A stretch of 64,000 nucleotides of DNA from Zobellella endophytica (GTDB lineage Bacteria > Pseudomonadota > Gammaproteobacteria > Enterobacterales > Aeromonadaceae). Under the pieces are notes generated by a model that had not been told where the DNA came from, made no database searches, and saw nothing but the letters and a program-made list of their open reading frames with translations. Below are positions 47,396 through 58,754 of this stretch, one piece after another. How positions within the stretch are numbered: position 1 is the stretch's first letter; the number at the start of each line of letters is the position of its first letter. The DNA lies in NCBI RefSeq assembly GCF_003012775.1, contig NZ_PXYG01000002.1:682001-746000 (forward strand), read 5' to 3'. The translations under genes and the position numbers were made by a program.

Positions 47396-50122
47396 TCAGC
47401 TCAGCCGGCCGTGGCACTGCTTGTATTTCTTGCCCGAGCCGCAGGGACAGGGATCGTTGCGCCCCACCTTGTCTCCCTCGCGCACGAAGGGAGCGCCATC
47501 GCCCCGGGGGGGTGCCGGCTCGCCCTCGGCCAGCGGATTTTCCGCCTCCGCGTGGCTGTAGCTCTGGGGCCGCTTCTCCGCCGCCTCGCGCCGCCTGGCA
47601 TCGGCCGCTTCCACTTCCTCCTGGCTCTGTACCCGTACCCGGCTGAGGATGCTGACCACCTCCCGTTTGAGGTTGTCCAGCAGTTGGGTGAACAGCTCGT
47701 AGGACTCGCGCTTGTACTCCTGTTTGGGATTTTTCTGGGCGTAGCCGCGCAGGTGGATGCCCTGGCGCAGGTGGTCCATCGCCGCCAAGTGCTCCTTCCA
47801 CAGGTTGTCCAGGGTCTGCAGCATCACCGAGGTTTCGAACTGGCGCAACACGGACTCGCCCACCACCGCCTCTTTGTCCTGGTAGGCCTTGGTGGCGGAT
47901 TCCAGCACCCGCTCCTTGAGCTGTTCGTCGTGCAGCTTTTCATCCTGCTTCAGCCAGTCGCCGATGGGCAGCTCCAGGGCGAAGTCGACCCGCAGCCGCT
48001 GCTCCAGCCCGGGCACGTCCCACATTTCCTCCAGCGACTGGGGCGGGATGTACTCGTCGACGATGGCGCTCAACACGTCCTCGCGGATCACTTCGATGGT
48101 GTCCTTGATGTCGCCGGAATCGAGCAGCTCGTTGCGCTGTTCGTACACCACCTTGCGCTGGTCGTTGGCCACGTCGTCGAACTCCAGCAGGTTCTTGCGG
48201 ATGTCGAAGTTGCGGGTTTCCACCTTGCGCTGGGCATTCTCGATGGCCCGGGTCACCCAGGGATGCTCGATGGCCTCGCCCTCTTCCATCCCCAGTTTCT
48301 TCATCATGGCGGTGACCCGGTCGGAGGCGAAGATGCGCATCAGGGCGTCTTCCATCGACAGGTAGAAACGGCTGGAGCCCGGGTCGCCCTGGCGGCCGGC
48401 CCGGCCGCGCAGCTGATTGTCGATGCGGCGCGACTCGTGCCGCTCGGTGCCGATGATGTGCAGGCCGCCGGCGTTGATCACCGCCTCGTGGCGCAGCTGC
48501 CAGTCGGCCTTGATGGCGGTGATCTGGTCGGGGGATGCCTCGCCCAGGGCGTCGATTTCCGCCATCCAGCTGCCGCCGAGCACGATGTCGGTACCCCGGC
48601 CGGCCATGTTGGTGGCGATGGTCACGGCGCCGGACCGGCCGGCCTGGGCGATGATTTCCGCTTCCTTGGCGTGGAACTTGGCGTTGAGCACCTGGTGCTT
48701 GATGCCTTCCTGCTTGAGGATATGGGACAGCAGCTCGGAGTTTTCGATGGACACCGTGCCCACCAGCACCGGCTGGCCCCGCTCCACACAGTCCTTGATG
48801 TCGGCGACGATGGCCTTGTATTTCTCGGGCGCGGTCAGGTAGACCAGATCCCCCATGTCCTTGCGGATCATCGGCTTGTTGGTGGGGATCACCACGGTGT
48901 CCAGGCCGTAGATGTGCTGGAACTCGAAGGCTTCGGTGTCGGCGGTGCCGGTCATGCCCGCCAGCTTGTCATAGAGGCGGAAATAATTCTGGAAGGTGAT
49001 GGAGGCCAGGGTCTGGTTTTCGTTCTGGATCTTGACCCCTTCCTTGGCTTCCACCGCCTGGTGCAGGCCCTCGGACCAGCGCCGGCCCGGCATGGTGCGG
49101 CCGGTGTGCTCGTCGACGATCACCACCTCGTTGTCCTGCACTATGTAGTCCACGTTGCGTTCGAACAGGGTGTGGGCGCGCAGGCCGGCGTTGACGTGGG
49201 CCAGCAGCACTATGTTGCCGGCGGAGAACAGGGAGTCCTCCTCCGCCAGCAGCCCCATGCGCTTGAGTTCTTCCTCCACGAAGATCTGGCCGTTTTCGGT
49301 GAGCAGCGCCTGCTTGTTCTTCTCGTCCACCGTGTAGTGGCCGTCGCCGGTGTATTCCTCGGTGTCTTCCTTGTCCTGCTTGACCAGCCTGGGGATCAGG
49401 GTATTGATGCGGGTATAGAGTTCGGAGCTGTCTTCGGCCGGGCCGGAGATGATGAGCGGAGTACGGGCTTCGTCGATCAGCACCGAGTCCACCTCGTCCA
49501 CCAGGGCGTAGTACAGCGGCCGCTGCACCCGCTGCTGGGGGGTGAAGGCCATGTTGTCGCGCAGGTAGTCGAAGCCGAATTCGTTGTTGGTGCCATAGGT
49601 GATGTCGCAGCCATAGGCCTCGCGCTTTTCCCCATGGCTCATGCCCGGCAGGTTGCAGCCCACGGTCAGGCCGAGGAATTCAAACAGCGGCCGGTTGGCC
49701 TCGGCATCACGGCGGGCCAGGTAGTCGTTCACCGTCACCACGTGCACGCCGCGGCCGGTCAGGGCATTGAGGTACACCGGCAGGGTACCGGTCAGGGTCT
49801 TGCCTTCACCGGTCTTCATCTCGGCGATCTGGTTGTTGTGCAGCACCATGCCGCCGATCATCTGCACGTCGAAGTGGCGCATCTCGAAGATCCGCTTGGA
49901 CGCCTCGCGCACCGTGGCGAAGGCTTCCGGCAGTATCTGCTCGAGGCTTTCCCCCTGTTCCAGCCTGTTGCGGAACTCGGCGGTCTTGGCCTGCAGTTCA
50001 GCATCGGACAGCGCTTCGAACTTCGGCTCCATCGCGTTGATTTCATTTACAACTTTGCGCAGCCGCTTGAGGGTTCTGTCATTACGGCTACCGATTATCT
50101 TGGTGAAGAGTTTGGTAATCAT
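47396..50122 (-). CDS. secA: Protein translocase ATPase SecA
   Basis: ATPase that drives preproteins through SecYEG. The 908-residue protein contains Walker A MKTGEGKT, the [19 protein letters not shown] block, the [10 protein letters not shown] helicase motif and the C-terminal zinc-binding, SecB-interacting tail ([16 protein letters not shown] with its three Cys and His). Length is normal. No secM-type arrest gene precedes it; an M23 peptidase gene occupies that place, 55 bp upstream. Confidence 0.98.
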   Translation of the reverse strand: MITKLFTKIIGSRNDRTLKRLRKVVNEINAMEPKFEALSDAELQAKTAEFRNRLEQGESLEQILPEAFATVREASKRIFEMRHFDVQMIGGMVLHNNQIAEMKTGEGKTLTGTLPVYLNALTGRGVHVVTVNDYLARRDAEANRPLFEFLGLTVGCNLPGMSHGEKREAYGCDITYGTNNEFGFDYLRDNMAFTPQQRVQRPLYYALVDEVDSVLIDEARTPLIISGPAEDSSELYTRINTLIPRLVKQDKEDTEEYTGDGHYTVDEKNKQALLTENGQIFVEEELKRMGLLAEEDSLFSAGNIVLLAHVNAGLRAHTLFERNVDYIVQDNEVVIVDEHTGRTMPGRRWSEGLHQAVEAKEGVKIQNENQTLASITFQNYFRLYDKLAGMTGTADTEAFEFQHIYGLDTVVIPTNKPMIRKDMGDLVYLTAPEKYKAIVADIKDCVERGQPVLVGTVSIENSELLSHILKQEGIKHQVLNAKFHAKEAEIIAQAGRSGAVTIATNMAGRGTDIVLGGSWMAEIDALGEASPDQITAIKADWQLRHEAVINAGGLHIIGTERHESRRIDNQLRGRAGRQGDPGSSRFYLSMEDALMRIFASDRVTAMMKKLGMEEGEAIEHPWVTRAIENAQRKVETRNFDIRKNLLEFDDVANDQRKVVYEQRNELLDSGDIKDTIEVIREDVLSAIVDEYIPPQSLEEMWDVPGLEQRLRVDFALELPIGDWLKQDEKLHDEQLKERVLESATKAYQDKEAVVGESVLRQFETSVMLQTLDNLWKEHLAAMDHLRQGIHLRGYAQKNPKQEYKRESYELFTQLLDNLKREVVSILSRVRVQSQEEVEAADARRREAAEKRPQSYSHAEAENPLAEGEPAPPRGDGAPFVREGDKVGRNDPCPCGSGKKYKQCHGRLS

Positions 50123-50177
50123 GCTTGGCCAATTATGATGTTGGAAGATAAAGCCCCGCTCAGGCGAAGCCGGAAAA

Positions 50178-51032
50178 CTAGTGGGGCAGAAAACGCGCCG
50201 GATCCAGCTGCTTGCTCCCTTTCAGCACTTCATAATGCAAATGAACCCCGGTTGCACGCCCGGTCCGCCCCATCAGGGCGATATGTTGTCCGGCTTCGAC
50301 CCGCTCGCCGACCTGCACCAGTTGGGTGTCGACATGAGCATAGCGGGTCATCCAGCCCTGGCCATGATTGATCTCGACCAGGGAGCCGAAGGCAGGATGG
50401 TATTCTACCGCAGAGACCACCCCGGCGGCAGTGGCGGCGATGGGTTGCCCCTGCCTGCCGGAAAAATCCATGCCCTTGTGCCAGCGGGTCCGGCCGGTAA
50501 AGGGATCCCGCCGCTGGCCGAATCCCGAGCTCATGCGCGCCTGGTGGCCGGGCACCGGATGGCCGTGGATCTGGGTGATTTCGTTTATATGGAGATTAAG
50601 CAGCAGAGATTCAAGGGCGACGAGGGTCAGGCCGTAGTCCTTCGCCTGGCCGGACAGCCGGGTCAGGGCCTGGTTCAGCTCGGCAAAGCCGTTGAAGGGA
50701 CGCTTGAGCAGGTTGACATCCACCCGCTGCAGGGGCAGTTCGTCGCTCAGATCGTAATCCTGCACCAGCCGCTGGCCCACCACCGTCAGTTGGCCCAGAT
50801 CCGCCTGCAGCTGGCCCAGGCGCTGGCCGATGCGACTCAGTTGCTGCTGCTGGCTGCGCTGCTGCTGGGCCAGTTGCAGGCTCAGTAGCTCGCGCTGCTG
50901 GCTGGCCGACTGCCACTGACTGAAACAATAGATCACCAGGGGCAACTGGATCAGGGTCAGCACCAGCAGCATCCACAGCCAGGGTGAACGGGGGGCCGAA
51001 ACGGCGGGAGCAATTACGGAATGGGTCATCAT
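50178..51032 (-). CDS. M23-family peptidoglycan metallopeptidase
   Basis: A 284-residue inner-membrane-anchored periplasmic protein: an N-terminal helix ([20 protein letters not shown]), a coiled coil (about 45-90), then a LytM/M23 domain with the zinc ligands in [10 protein letters not shown] and HLHYEV and the usual [13 protein letters not shown] entry. It can be an endopeptidase; all key His/Asp are present. Starts at 51038 (GTG), 51032 or 51029 are possible and no ribosome site decides. It lies between lpxC and secA, where E. coli has secM. Confidence 0.88.
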   Translation of the reverse strand: MMTHSVIAPAVSAPRSPWLWMLLVLTLIQLPLVIYCFSQWQSASQQRELLSLQLAQQQRSQQQQLSRIGQRLGQLQADLGQLTVVGQRLVQDYDLSDELPLQRVDVNLLKRPFNGFAELNQALTRLSGQAKDYGLTLVALESLLLNLHINEITQIHGHPVPGHQARMSSGFGQRRDPFTGRTRWHKGMDFSGRQGQPIAATAAGVVSAVEYHPAFGSLVEINHGQGWMTRYAHVDTQLVQVGERVEAGQHIALMGRTGRATGVHLHYEVLKGSKQLDPARFLPH

Positions 51033-51044
51033 GTACACTACAGA

Positions 51045-51087
51045 GGAAAAAAACGAAACACGCCGGCGCGGAGAGAAGCCGGCGTGT
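51045..51087 (-). terminator. Intrinsic terminator of lpxC
   Basis: On the minus strand a 10-bp stem, ACACGCCGGC with GCCGGCGTGT (51058-51087), is followed by TTCGTTTTTTT. It lies 11 bp after the lpxC stop and 13 bp before the M23 gene start, so it separates the division cluster from secA transcription. Confidence 0.9.
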
Positions 51088-51098
51088 TCAGGACATCA

Positions 51099-52022
51099 TC
51101 AGGCGGGATTATACGCGGTGTCGTAATAACGAATGGGCGATTCGGCACCCTGTTCGTCAAAGGTAACGATTTCCCAGGCCTCGGCGTTGGCCAGCAGGGC
51201 CCGCAGCAGGTTGTTGTTGAGGGCATGGCCGGTCTTGTAGGCACGGAACTCACCCAGGATGCTGTGGTTGCACATGTAGAGGTCGCCGATGGCGTCCAGC
51301 ATCTTGTGTTTGACGAACTCGTTCGGATAACGCAGGCCGTCTTCGTTCAGCACCTTGTAGTCGTCCAGCACCACGGCGTTTTCCAGGCTGCCGCCCAGCG
51401 CCAGGTTCTGGGAATGCAGGTACTCGATGTCGCGCATAAACCCGAAGGTCCGGGCCCGACTCAGCTCCTTGACGAAAGCCGCGCCGGAGAAATCCAGCGT
51501 CAGGTGCTGACTTCGGCCTTCGAACACCGGGTGCTTGAAGTCGATGGTCAGATCCATCCTGAAGCCGCGACCATAGGGCCGGAATTCCGCCCACTTGTCG
51601 CCGTCCTCCACCCGCACCGGCTTTTTGATGCGAATGAAGCGCTTGAGCGCGTTCAGCTCGCGGATGCCGCCGGATTGCAGCAGATAGATGAAGGGGTGGG
51701 AACTGCCATCCATCACCGGCACCTCGGGTGCGTCCACCTCGATGTAGAGGTTGTCGATGCCCAGACCGGCCAGCGCCGCCGACAGGTGCTCTATGGTCGA
51801 CACGCGAACCCCCTGCTCGTTGACCAGGGCGGTACAGAGCATGGTGTCCCTGACCAGATCGGCGTCGGCCCGGATCTCTACCTGGGGATCCAGATCGGTA
51901 CGACGAAACACGATACCTGTGTTGGCCGGCGCGGGAACAAAGCGCAGCTGCACCTTGTGGCCGGAATGCAGGCCGATTCCGGTGGCCTGCACGGTATTCT
52001 TCAGAGTCCGTTGTCTAATCAT
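51099..52022 (-). CDS. lpxC: UDP-3-O-acyl-N-acetylglucosamine deacetylase LpxC
   Basis: Zinc enzyme and first committed step of lipid A synthesis. The 307-residue protein carries the zinc histidine in [10 protein letters not shown] and the [10 protein letters not shown] motif with the second His and the Asp, plus the catalytic Glu. The C-terminus is close in length to E. coli LpxC and ends in apolar residues, as needed for FtsH-dependent turnover in E. coli (whether FtsH acts here is unknown). It lies 97 bp after ftsZ. Confidence 0.97.
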   Translation of the reverse strand: MIRQRTLKNTVQATGIGLHSGHKVQLRFVPAPANTGIVFRRTDLDPQVEIRADADLVRDTMLCTALVNEQGVRVSTIEHLSAALAGLGIDNLYIEVDAPEVPVMDGSSHPFIYLLQSGGIRELNALKRFIRIKKPVRVEDGDKWAEFRPYGRGFRMDLTIDFKHPVFEGRSQHLTLDFSGAAFVKELSRARTFGFMRDIEYLHSQNLALGGSLENAVVLDDYKVLNEDGLRYPNEFVKHKMLDAIGDLYMCNHSILGEFRAYKTGHALNNNLLRALLANAEAWEIVTFDEQGAESPIRYYDTAYNPA

Positions 52023-52119
52023 AAGGTTATCCGCAAGTCAAAAAGGCCCGGTCCGAACCAAATTCAAATGGTCAGACATGTTAGCACAATAATCCGCCTG
52101 CGCCAATTGAGAGAGGTTC

Positions 52120-53259
52120 TCAATCGGCCTGTTTACGCAGGAACGCCGGGATATCCAGGTAGTCCAGATCGGTCTTCACCTGGGTGCTGTCGGCGTTCAC
52201 CGCCAGCTTGCCGGACTGCTCTTCGCGCGGGCTGTCCATCCGGCGCATGCCGTTGTCGTCCCGGCTGGAGCCGGACTTCACCAGGGTGATGTCGGGCTTG
52301 CGCTCGGCACCGATACCGGTGGCCACCACGGTCACCCGCAGCTCGTCGCTGATCTCCGGATCCAGTACGGTACCCACCACCACGGTGGCGTTCTCGGAGG
52401 CGAAGGCCTTGACCGCGTTGCCCACGGTTTCGAACTCCTCGATGGTCATATCGAGACCGGCGGTGATGTTGACCAGAATGCCGCGGGCGCCGGCCAGATC
52501 CACGTCTTCCAGCAGCGGACTGGAGATCGCCTTCTCGGCGGCTTCCTCGGCGCGATCTTCACCGGTGGCGCTGCCGGTACCCATCATGGCGGTGCCCATT
52601 TCCCGCATCACGGTACGCACGTCGGCGAAGTCGACGTTGATCAGGCCCGGACGGGTGATCAGCTCGGCGATGCCCTGTACCGCCCCCAGCAGCACGTTGT
52701 TGGCGGCCTTGAAGGCGTCCAGCAGGGAGATGCCGCGACCCAGCACCTTGAGCAGTTTGTCGTTGGGGATGGTGATCAGCGAGTCGACGTGCTTGGCCAG
52801 CTCGTTGATGCCCTGCTGGGCGTAGTTCATCCGCTTCTTGCCTTCGAAGGCGAAGGGCTTGGTCACCACCGCCACGGTGAGGATGCCCAGCTCCTTGGCC
52901 ACTTCCGCCACCACGGGGGCGGCCCCGGTGCCGGTACCGCCACCCATGCCGGCGGCGATAAACACCATGTCGGCGCCGTCCAGCAGATCGCGGATGGCGT
53001 CCTTGTCTTCCAGCGCCGCGTCCCGGCCCACTTCCGGGTTGGCCCCGGCCCCCAGGCCCTTGGTGATGGCCCCACCCACCTGCAGGGTGGTGTTGGCACT
53101 GGAGTTGCGCAGCGCCTGGGCATCGGTGTTGATGGCCAGGAATTCCACGCCTTCCAGGTTCTCGCGCACCATGTGCTCGACCGCGTTGCCGCCGCCGCCG
53201 CCGACGCCCACCACCTTAATGACGGCTTCCTGCTCGTGATCATTCATCAGTTCAAACAT
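52120..53259 (-). CDS. ftsZ: Cell division GTPase FtsZ
   Basis: Tubulin homologue that forms the division ring. The 379-residue protein has the tubulin signature GGGTGTG, the T7 synergy loop NVDFADVR, a short variable linker and the conserved C-terminal peptide [12 protein letters not shown] that binds FtsA and ZipA. The ATG at 53259 has GGAGAG upstream; the open frame continues 13 codons into the ftsA-ftsZ gap without support. Confidence 0.98.
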   Translation of the reverse strand: MFELMNDHEQEAVIKVVGVGGGGGNAVEHMVRENLEGVEFLAINTDAQALRNSSANTTLQVGGAITKGLGAGANPEVGRDAALEDKDAIRDLLDGADMVFIAAGMGGGTGTGAAPVVAEVAKELGILTVAVVTKPFAFEGKKRMNYAQQGINELAKHVDSLITIPNDKLLKVLGRGISLLDAFKAANNVLLGAVQGIAELITRPGLINVDFADVRTVMREMGTAMMGTGSATGEDRAEEAAEKAISSPLLEDVDLAGARGILVNITAGLDMTIEEFETVGNAVKAFASENATVVVGTVLDPEISDELRVTVVATGIGAERKPDITLVKSGSSRDDNGMRRMDSPREEQSGKLAVNADSTQVKTDLDYLDIPAFLRKQAD

Positions 53260-53300
53260 AAGACTCTCTCCGCTTTGCTCTTGGTTGGTTCCTGCCAAGA

Positions 53301-54557
53301 TTAAAATTCGCCACGCAACCAGTTACCGACCCGTTTCAGCAGGCTGGTGACACTGGCCTTGTTGTTATATTCCAGTTGAGGCATGGACTGATGCTCCTTG
53401 CCGTATTGCAGCAGTCCCACCGCGGTGGAGTACACCGGTGTCTCAACATAATCCGATAAGCCCTTGACCCCGTCCGGCTGGCCGATGCGCACCTGGCACT
53501 GGAAGATCTGCTCGGCGCATTCCACCAGCCCCTCGATCTGCGCCGCGCCGCCGGTGAGCACCAGGCCGGCGGCCAGCTGATGCTTGACCCCGGCCTTTTT
53601 CAGCTCGCTCTGCACCTTGGCCAGTTCCTGGTTGATCATGCCGAGCAGCTCGCTGTAGCGCGGTTCGATCACCTCGGCCAGGGTCTGCCGCTGCAGACTG
53701 CGGGCCGGGCGGCCGCCCACGCTGGGCACTTCTATGGTGTCTTCCTTGCTGACCAGTCGGCTGAAGGCGCAGCCATGCCGTACCTTGATCGCTTCCGCGT
53801 CGAGCGGCGGCGTGCCAAAGGCGTAGGCGATGTCGCTGGTCACCGTGCTGCCCGCATAGGGGATCACCTTGGTATGGCGCAGGGCGCCGCCGGTGAACAC
53901 CGCCATGTCCATGGTGCCCCCGCCGATGTCGACTACGCATACACCCAGCTCTTTCTCATCGTCGGTCAGCACCGCATAACTGGATGCCAGTGCGCTGAAA
54001 ATAAGCTGGTCTACTCGCAGGCCCAGACGTTCTACACATTTCTCGATGTTGCGCGCCATGTCGTTATGGCAGGTGATCAGGTGTACCTTGGCATGCATGC
54101 GCACCCCCGACAGTCCGATGGGATTCTTGATCCCTTCCTGGAAGTCGATGGAAAACTCCTGGGGCAGTACGTGCAGCACCCTGTGCTCATCGGACAGCCG
54201 TACCGACTTGGCGGTATGGATGACGTTGTCCACGTCCTCCTGGGTCACCTCCTCGTCGGAGATGGGCACCATACCGGTCTCGTTGCGGCACTCGATATGT
54301 TTGCCCGACAGCCCCAGGTAGACGGAGGTGATCTGGCAGTCCGCCATCATCTCCGCCTCGTCCACCGCCCGCTTCAGCGACTTCACCACCGACTCCAGGT
54401 CGTTCACGCCGCCCTTGTCCATTCCCTTGGAAGAGTGGCTACCGAGGCCGATGATGTTCAGGTCACCGTCCGGCAGCACTTCACCCACCAGTGCTGTTAC
54501 CTTGGCCGTGCCTATATCAAGCCCGACGATCAGATTTCGTTCCGCGCTCTTGGTCAT
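53301..54557 (-). CDS. ftsA: Cell division actin-like protein FtsA
   Basis: Actin-family ATPase that anchors FtsZ to the membrane. The 418-residue protein has the phosphate-1 motif LDIGTAKV, phosphate-2 [11 protein letters not shown], the adenosine loop [10 protein letters not shown] and a C-terminal amphipathic membrane-targeting helix ([13 protein letters not shown]). Its start lies 41 bp inside ftsQ. Confidence 0.97.
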   Translation of the reverse strand: MTKSAERNLIVGLDIGTAKVTALVGEVLPDGDLNIIGLGSHSSKGMDKGGVNDLESVVKSLKRAVDEAEMMADCQITSVYLGLSGKHIECRNETGMVPISDEEVTQEDVDNVIHTAKSVRLSDEHRVLHVLPQEFSIDFQEGIKNPIGLSGVRMHAKVHLITCHNDMARNIEKCVERLGLRVDQLIFSALASSYAVLTDDEKELGVCVVDIGGGTMDMAVFTGGALRHTKVIPYAGSTVTSDIAYAFGTPPLDAEAIKVRHGCAFSRLVSKEDTIEVPSVGGRPARSLQRQTLAEVIEPRYSELLGMINQELAKVQSELKKAGVKHQLAAGLVLTGGAAQIEGLVECAEQIFQCQVRIGQPDGVKGLSDYVETPVYSTAVGLLQYGKEHQSMPQLEYNNKASVTSLLKRVGNWLRGEF

Positions 54558-55287
54558 TATCAGTCTCTTCGTCCTGCTTCCATCCTACCGCCAACCCGGT
54601 ATCGTAACGCAGATCCAGATAGGCAATCCGCTCTCGTTCGGCGATGCCCGGGTAGACATCAATAAATCGTTGTAAACGGGCCTCGATATCGTCCCGCCCC
54701 AGTATCAGCGTCACCCCGTTGGACAGGGTCAGCTCCCAGGACAAGCGGGGAGTGAGATGAACCCGCTCGATCTCATACCCTCTCGGCTGCAGAAATCGCT
54801 GCAGGGACCGGTATTCCTCCAGTACCCGCCCGGCCTCTTCATCCGGTCCCGACAGCGATACCAGATCCAGCTCGGGATGCTCGGCCCTGAAGACCTCGCC
54901 ATGGGTGTTGACCATGGCGTTCCGGTTCCAGAAGGCGGCGACCGGCTGCTCCACGATATATACCCGGAGCTTGTCCGGCCACTGCTTGCGGATCGAGGCC
55001 TGGTACACCCAGGGCAGCGCCAGCAGCTGCTGCTGCACCCGATCCACCTCCAAGGCGAAGAAGTTGCCCACCTCCGGCAACGCCAGCACCGACTCCCGCA
55101 CCTGTTCCCGGCTCAGGTAGCGGTGCTCGCCCTGGATGATCAGGCTGTTGACCGGCACCTGATTGGCCGCCGTCATCCATAACGCCAACTGCCACAATCC
55201 CCATAGCAGCGCGGCCAGCACCATCAGAAAGAAGGTCAGGCCGGAGATAAATCCCAAGCGGGTCCGGGTGGCGACGGCGGTGCTCAT
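54517..55287 (-). CDS. ftsQ: Cell division protein FtsQ
   Basis: Bitopic divisome protein. The 256-residue protein has one N-terminal helix (ISGLTFFLMVLAALLWGLWQLAL), a POTRA domain (VPVNSLIIQGEHRYLSREQVRES) and the beta-domain. The 3' end overlaps ftsA by 41 bp, giving a charged, Asp/Glu/Arg-rich C-terminal tail beyond the YDTGLAVGW strand. It begins 1 bp after the ddlB stop. Confidence 0.96.
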   Translation of the reverse strand: MSTAVATRTRLGFISGLTFFLMVLAALLWGLWQLALWMTAANQVPVNSLIIQGEHRYLSREQVRESVLALPEVGNFFALEVDRVQQQLLALPWVYQASIRKQWPDKLRVYIVEQPVAAFWNRNAMVNTHGEVFRAEHPELDLVSLSGPDEEAGRVLEEYRSLQRFLQPRGYEIERVHLTPRLSWELTLSNGVTLILGRDDIEARLQRFIDVYPGIAERERIAYLDLRYDTGLAVGWKQDEETDNDQERGTKSDRRA

Positions 55288-55288
55288 A

Positions 55289-56206
55289 TCAGTGCGCCAT
55301 CTCCAGCACCCGCACCACCAGTTGCTCGAAGGACAGCCCGGCCACCCTGGCCGCCTTGGGCACCAGGCTGGTTTCGGTCATGCCTGGCACCGTGTTCACT
55401 TCCAGCAGCCACCAGCGGCCCTGGCGGTCGCGCATCAGATCGACCCGCCCCCAGCCGCTGGCGGCCACCGCCCTGAACGCCGCCAGGCTGAGCACGCCCA
55501 GCTCCGCTTCGTCCGCCTCGTTCAGGCCGCAGGGGCACAGGTATTCGGTGTCGCCGGACTGGTACTTGGCCGAGTAGTCGTAGAAATCGTGGGGGGTGCG
55601 CAGCCGGATCGCCGGCAGGGCGTCGTCGCCCAGGATACTGACGGTATATTCGTCACCCTCGATAAAGCGCTCGATCAGCACCTCGTCGTCGAAGCTGAAG
55701 GCCTCCTCGATGGCGGCAGCCAGGGAGGCGGCGTCGGTGGCCTTGGTCATGCCGATGCTGGACCCCTCGTGGGACGGCTTGACGAACACCGGCCCCATGA
55801 ACTGGGCCAGCAGCGCCGCCGCATCGCCCGGGTTGAAGTCGTTTTTATGCACAACCCGGAACTCGGCGGTGGGCAGCCCCATGGCCTGCCACACCTGCTT
55901 GGTGCGGATCTTGTCCATCCCCAGGGCCGCGCCCAGCACCCGGGAGCCGGTGTAGGGGATGCCCAGGTGTTCCAGCGCCCCCTGCAGGGTGCCGTCTTCG
56001 CCGCCCCGGCCGTGCACCACGATAAAGGCACGGTCAAAGCCCTCTTCCTTCAGCCGGGCCAGGGGATAGTCGCGGGTATCGATGCCGTGGGCGTCCACCC
56101 CGGCCCGCTCCAGGCCGGCCAGCACGGCGGCCCCGGAACGCAGGGACACTTCCCGCTCGGCGGAGCGTCCGCCGAACAGCACCGCCACCTTGCCAAACTG
56201 ACTCAT
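55289..56206 (-). CDS. ddlB: D-alanine--D-alanine ligase
   Basis: ATP-grasp enzyme making the D-Ala-D-Ala terminus of the peptidoglycan stem peptide. The 305-residue protein has [14 protein letters not shown] at the N-terminus (catalytic Glu), [23 protein letters not shown] and the metal-binding EVNTVPGMT. The ATG at 56206 has GGGAG upstream and overlaps the murC stop by 4 bp; the upstream extension is in another frame of murC. Confidence 0.96.
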   Translation of the reverse strand: MSQFGKVAVLFGGRSAEREVSLRSGAAVLAGLERAGVDAHGIDTRDYPLARLKEEGFDRAFIVVHGRGGEDGTLQGALEHLGIPYTGSRVLGAALGMDKIRTKQVWQAMGLPTAEFRVVHKNDFNPGDAAALLAQFMGPVFVKPSHEGSSIGMTKATDAASLAAAIEEAFSFDDEVLIERFIEGDEYTVSILGDDALPAIRLRTPHDFYDYSAKYQSGDTEYLCPCGLNEADEAELGVLSLAAFRAVAASGWGRVDLMRDRQGRWWLLEVNTVPGMTETSLVPKAARVAGLSFEQLVVRVLEMAH

Positions 56207-57666
56207 CGTTGTTCTCCCTGTTGTTTCATCGCCGCTATCGATAACTCGAGCTGGCCGAGCCTGCGTGCCAGGCCGCCCACGTTGCCGGCGCCCTGGGTCA
56301 GCACCAGATCGCCGTCCTGCAGCAGCTCCGCCAGCACCGCCGGCACCTCGTCCGGGGTAGCCACGTAAACCGGCTCCATCTGGCCGCGGCTGCGAATGGA
56401 GCGGCACAGCGCCCGGCTGTCGGCACCGGGGATCGGCGCCTCGCCGGCACTGTACACCTCGAGCAGGATCAGCACATCGCTTTTCGACAGCACCTCGACA
56501 AAATCTTCATACAAATCCCGGGTGCGGGTATAGCGGTGCGGCTGGTAGATGGTCACCAGCCGGCGCTCGGGCCAGCCGGCGCGCACCGCGTTCTGGGTGG
56601 CGCGCACTTCGCTCGGGTGGTGGCCGTAGTCGTCCACCAGCTTGGCCATGCCCCGGCCGGTGTCGAACTCACCGAACTGCTGGAAGCGCCGCCCCACCCC
56701 TTCGAAGCGGGCCAGCGCCGCCAGGATGGCGTCGTCGGCGATGCCGTCCTCGCAGGCCACGGCGATGGCCGCCGCCGCATTCTGGGCGTTGTGGCGGCCC
56801 GGCAGGTTGAGCTGCACGTCCAGGCAGCTGCCGTCGGGGCGGCACACCCGGAAGGTGCTGTGATCCTGCTGCTGGCTGAAGTCCTCCACCCGGTAGTCGG
56901 CGTCGGCGGCGAAGCCGTAGGTGACGAACTGGCGGCCGAGGCGCGGCAGCAGGCCGCGGATCACCTCGTCGTCGACACAGAGCACCGCCAGACCGTAGAA
57001 CGGCAGGTTGTGCAGGAAGTCGATGAAGGTGCCCTCCAGCTTGCTGAAGTCGCCGCCGTAGGTGTCCATGTGATCCGCTTCGATATTGGTGACGATGGAC
57101 ACCATCGGCTGCAGGTGCAGGAAGGAGGCGTCGCTTTCGTCCGCCTCGGCGATCAGGTAGCGGCTGGTGCCCAGGTGGGCGTTGCAGCCAGCGCTGTTGA
57201 GCAGGCCGCCGATGACGAAGGTGGGATCCATGCCCGCCTCGCCGTAGATGCTGGCCACCAGGCTGGTGGTGGTGGTCTTGCCGTGGGTGCCGGCCACTGC
57301 CACCCCGTGGCGAAAGCGCATCAGCTCGGCCAGCATCTCGGCCCGGCGCACCACCGGGATCCGCAGCTCCCGGGCCGCCTGCAGCTCGGGGTTGTCGGCC
57401 TTGATGGCGGTGGACACCACCACCACGCTGGCCGCGGCCACCTGCTCGGCGGCATGGCCCAGGTAGATGGTAGCGCCCATCGCCGCCAGCCGGTCGGTGA
57501 CCGGGTTGTAGGCGATGTCGGAGCCGGAAATGGCATAGCCCTCGTTGGCCAGCACCTCGGCAATCCCCCCCATGCCGGCACCGCCGATGCCGATGAAGTG
57601 GATGCGCCGTACCCGTCTCATCTCGGGCACTATGCTTCTGAGTTTCGCCAGTTCAACCTTGGTCAT
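56203..57666 (-). CDS. murC: UDP-N-acetylmuramate--L-alanine ligase MurC
   Basis: Adds L-alanine to UDP-MurNAc, the first amino acid step. The 487-residue protein has the Rossmann start [12 protein letters not shown], the P-loop GTHGKTTTT, and the DDYGHHPSE block of Mur ligases. It overlaps ddlB and murG by 4 bp each. Confidence 0.97.
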   Translation of the reverse strand: MTKVELAKLRSIVPEMRRVRRIHFIGIGGAGMGGIAEVLANEGYAISGSDIAYNPVTDRLAAMGATIYLGHAAEQVAAASVVVVSTAIKADNPELQAARELRIPVVRRAEMLAELMRFRHGVAVAGTHGKTTTTSLVASIYGEAGMDPTFVIGGLLNSAGCNAHLGTSRYLIAEADESDASFLHLQPMVSIVTNIEADHMDTYGGDFSKLEGTFIDFLHNLPFYGLAVLCVDDEVIRGLLPRLGRQFVTYGFAADADYRVEDFSQQQDHSTFRVCRPDGSCLDVQLNLPGRHNAQNAAAAIAVACEDGIADDAILAALARFEGVGRRFQQFGEFDTGRGMAKLVDDYGHHPSEVRATQNAVRAGWPERRLVTIYQPHRYTRTRDLYEDFVEVLSKSDVLILLEVYSAGEAPIPGADSRALCRSIRSRGQMEPVYVATPDEVPAVLAELLQDGDLVLTQGAGNVGGLARRLGQLELSIAAMKQQGEQR

Positions 57667-58754
57667 GCCATTCTCTCATTCTGTTCGGCCTGGGAACGCA
57701 GGCACTCGGCCACCCGCTCCGCGGCGTCGGTAATCGCCAGGGTCCGGGCCCGCTCGGCCATGGCCAGCAGTCGGGTCCGGTCTCCGGCCAGTTGTTGTAA
57801 ATGGACCGCCAGCCCCCCGGCGCTGAGTTCGGCCTGGGGCAACAGCAGGGCCGCGTCGCCGTCGGCCAGGGCACGGGCGTTCTTGGTCTGGTGATCGTCC
57901 ACCGCGTGGGGCAGCGGCACGAAGATGGCGCCCAGCCCGGCGGCGGCGACTTCCGATACCGTCAGGGCGCCGGCCCGGCACACCACCAGATCGGCCGCCC
58001 CGTAGGCCGCTGCCATGTCGTCGATAAAGTCGTTCACCTCGGCCTCGATACCGAGCGCCTGATAGGCGGCGCGCACCGCCTCGGCGTTGCCGCGGCCGGT
58101 CTGGTGCCGTACCCGGATGTCGCCGGCCAGGGCCACCGCCTGCGGCACCACCTCGTTCAGCACCCTGGCACCCAGGCTGCCGCCCACCACCAGCAGCCGC
58201 AGCGGCTGGGGGGCGGTGTCGATACGCTCGGCCGGCGCCGGCAGGGCCACCACCTCGGGGCGCACCGGATTGCCCACCACGGCGGTGTTGCCGGCGGCGG
58301 GAAAGGCGCCGGGAAAGGCCATCAGCACCCGCCGGGCGATCCTGGCCAGCAGCCGGTTGGTCAGGCCGGCGGCGGCATTCTGCTCGTGCAGCACCAGCGG
58401 AATGCCCGCCAGCCGGGCCGCCACCCCGCCCGGGCCGGCGGCGAAGCCGCCCATGCCCAGCACCACCGCCGGCCTGACCTCGCGCAGCACCCGCCGCGCC
58501 TGCCAGACCGCCTTCATGATCTGGAAGGGTGCCAGCAACAGCCGCTTGAGGCCGTTGCCGCGCACCCCGGCGATGTCGATGGTGTGCAGCGGATAACCGT
58601 GCCCGGGCACCAGCTGCGCCTCCATCCGCTCGGCGGTGCCGAGCCAATGGATGATCCAGCCCTCGGTCCGGAGCAGATCGGCCACCGCCAGTCCCGGAAA
58701 CACGTGGCCGCCGGTGCCGCCAGCCATCACCAGCAGGGTCTTGCTTTCGCTCAT
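57663..58754 (-). CDS. murG: UDP-GlcNAc:undecaprenyl-PP-MurNAc-pentapeptide transferase MurG
   Basis: Membrane-associated glycosyltransferase that makes lipid II from lipid I. The 363-residue GT-B protein has the G-loop [32 protein letters not shown] and the conserved [16 protein letters not shown] start it at the ATG at 58754 with GGGAGG upstream; the frame stays open upstream through ftsW but this has no coding merit. It overlaps ftsW and murC by 4 bp each. Confidence 0.97.
   Translation of the reverse strand: MSESKTLLVMAGGTGGHVFPGLAVADLLRTEGWIIHWLGTAERMEAQLVPGHGYPLHTIDIAGVRGNGLKRLLLAPFQIMKAVWQARRVLREVRPAVVLGMGGFAAGPGGVAARLAGIPLVLHEQNAAAGLTNRLLARIARRVLMAFPGAFPAAGNTAVVGNPVRPEVVALPAPAERIDTAPQPLRLLVVGGSLGARVLNEVVPQAVALAGDIRVRHQTGRGNAEAVRAAYQALGIEAEVNDFIDDMAAAYGAADLVVCRAGALTVSEVAAAGLGAIFVPLPHAVDDHQTKNARALADGDAALLLPQAELSAGGLAVHLQQLAGDRTRLLAMAERARTLAITDAAERVAECLRSQAEQNERMA

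Noticed and set aside
47411..50371. 986-codon open frame antisense to secA
   Set aside because: A shadow of secA with His/Gln/Val-rich composition, no ribosome site, and no recognisable motif.
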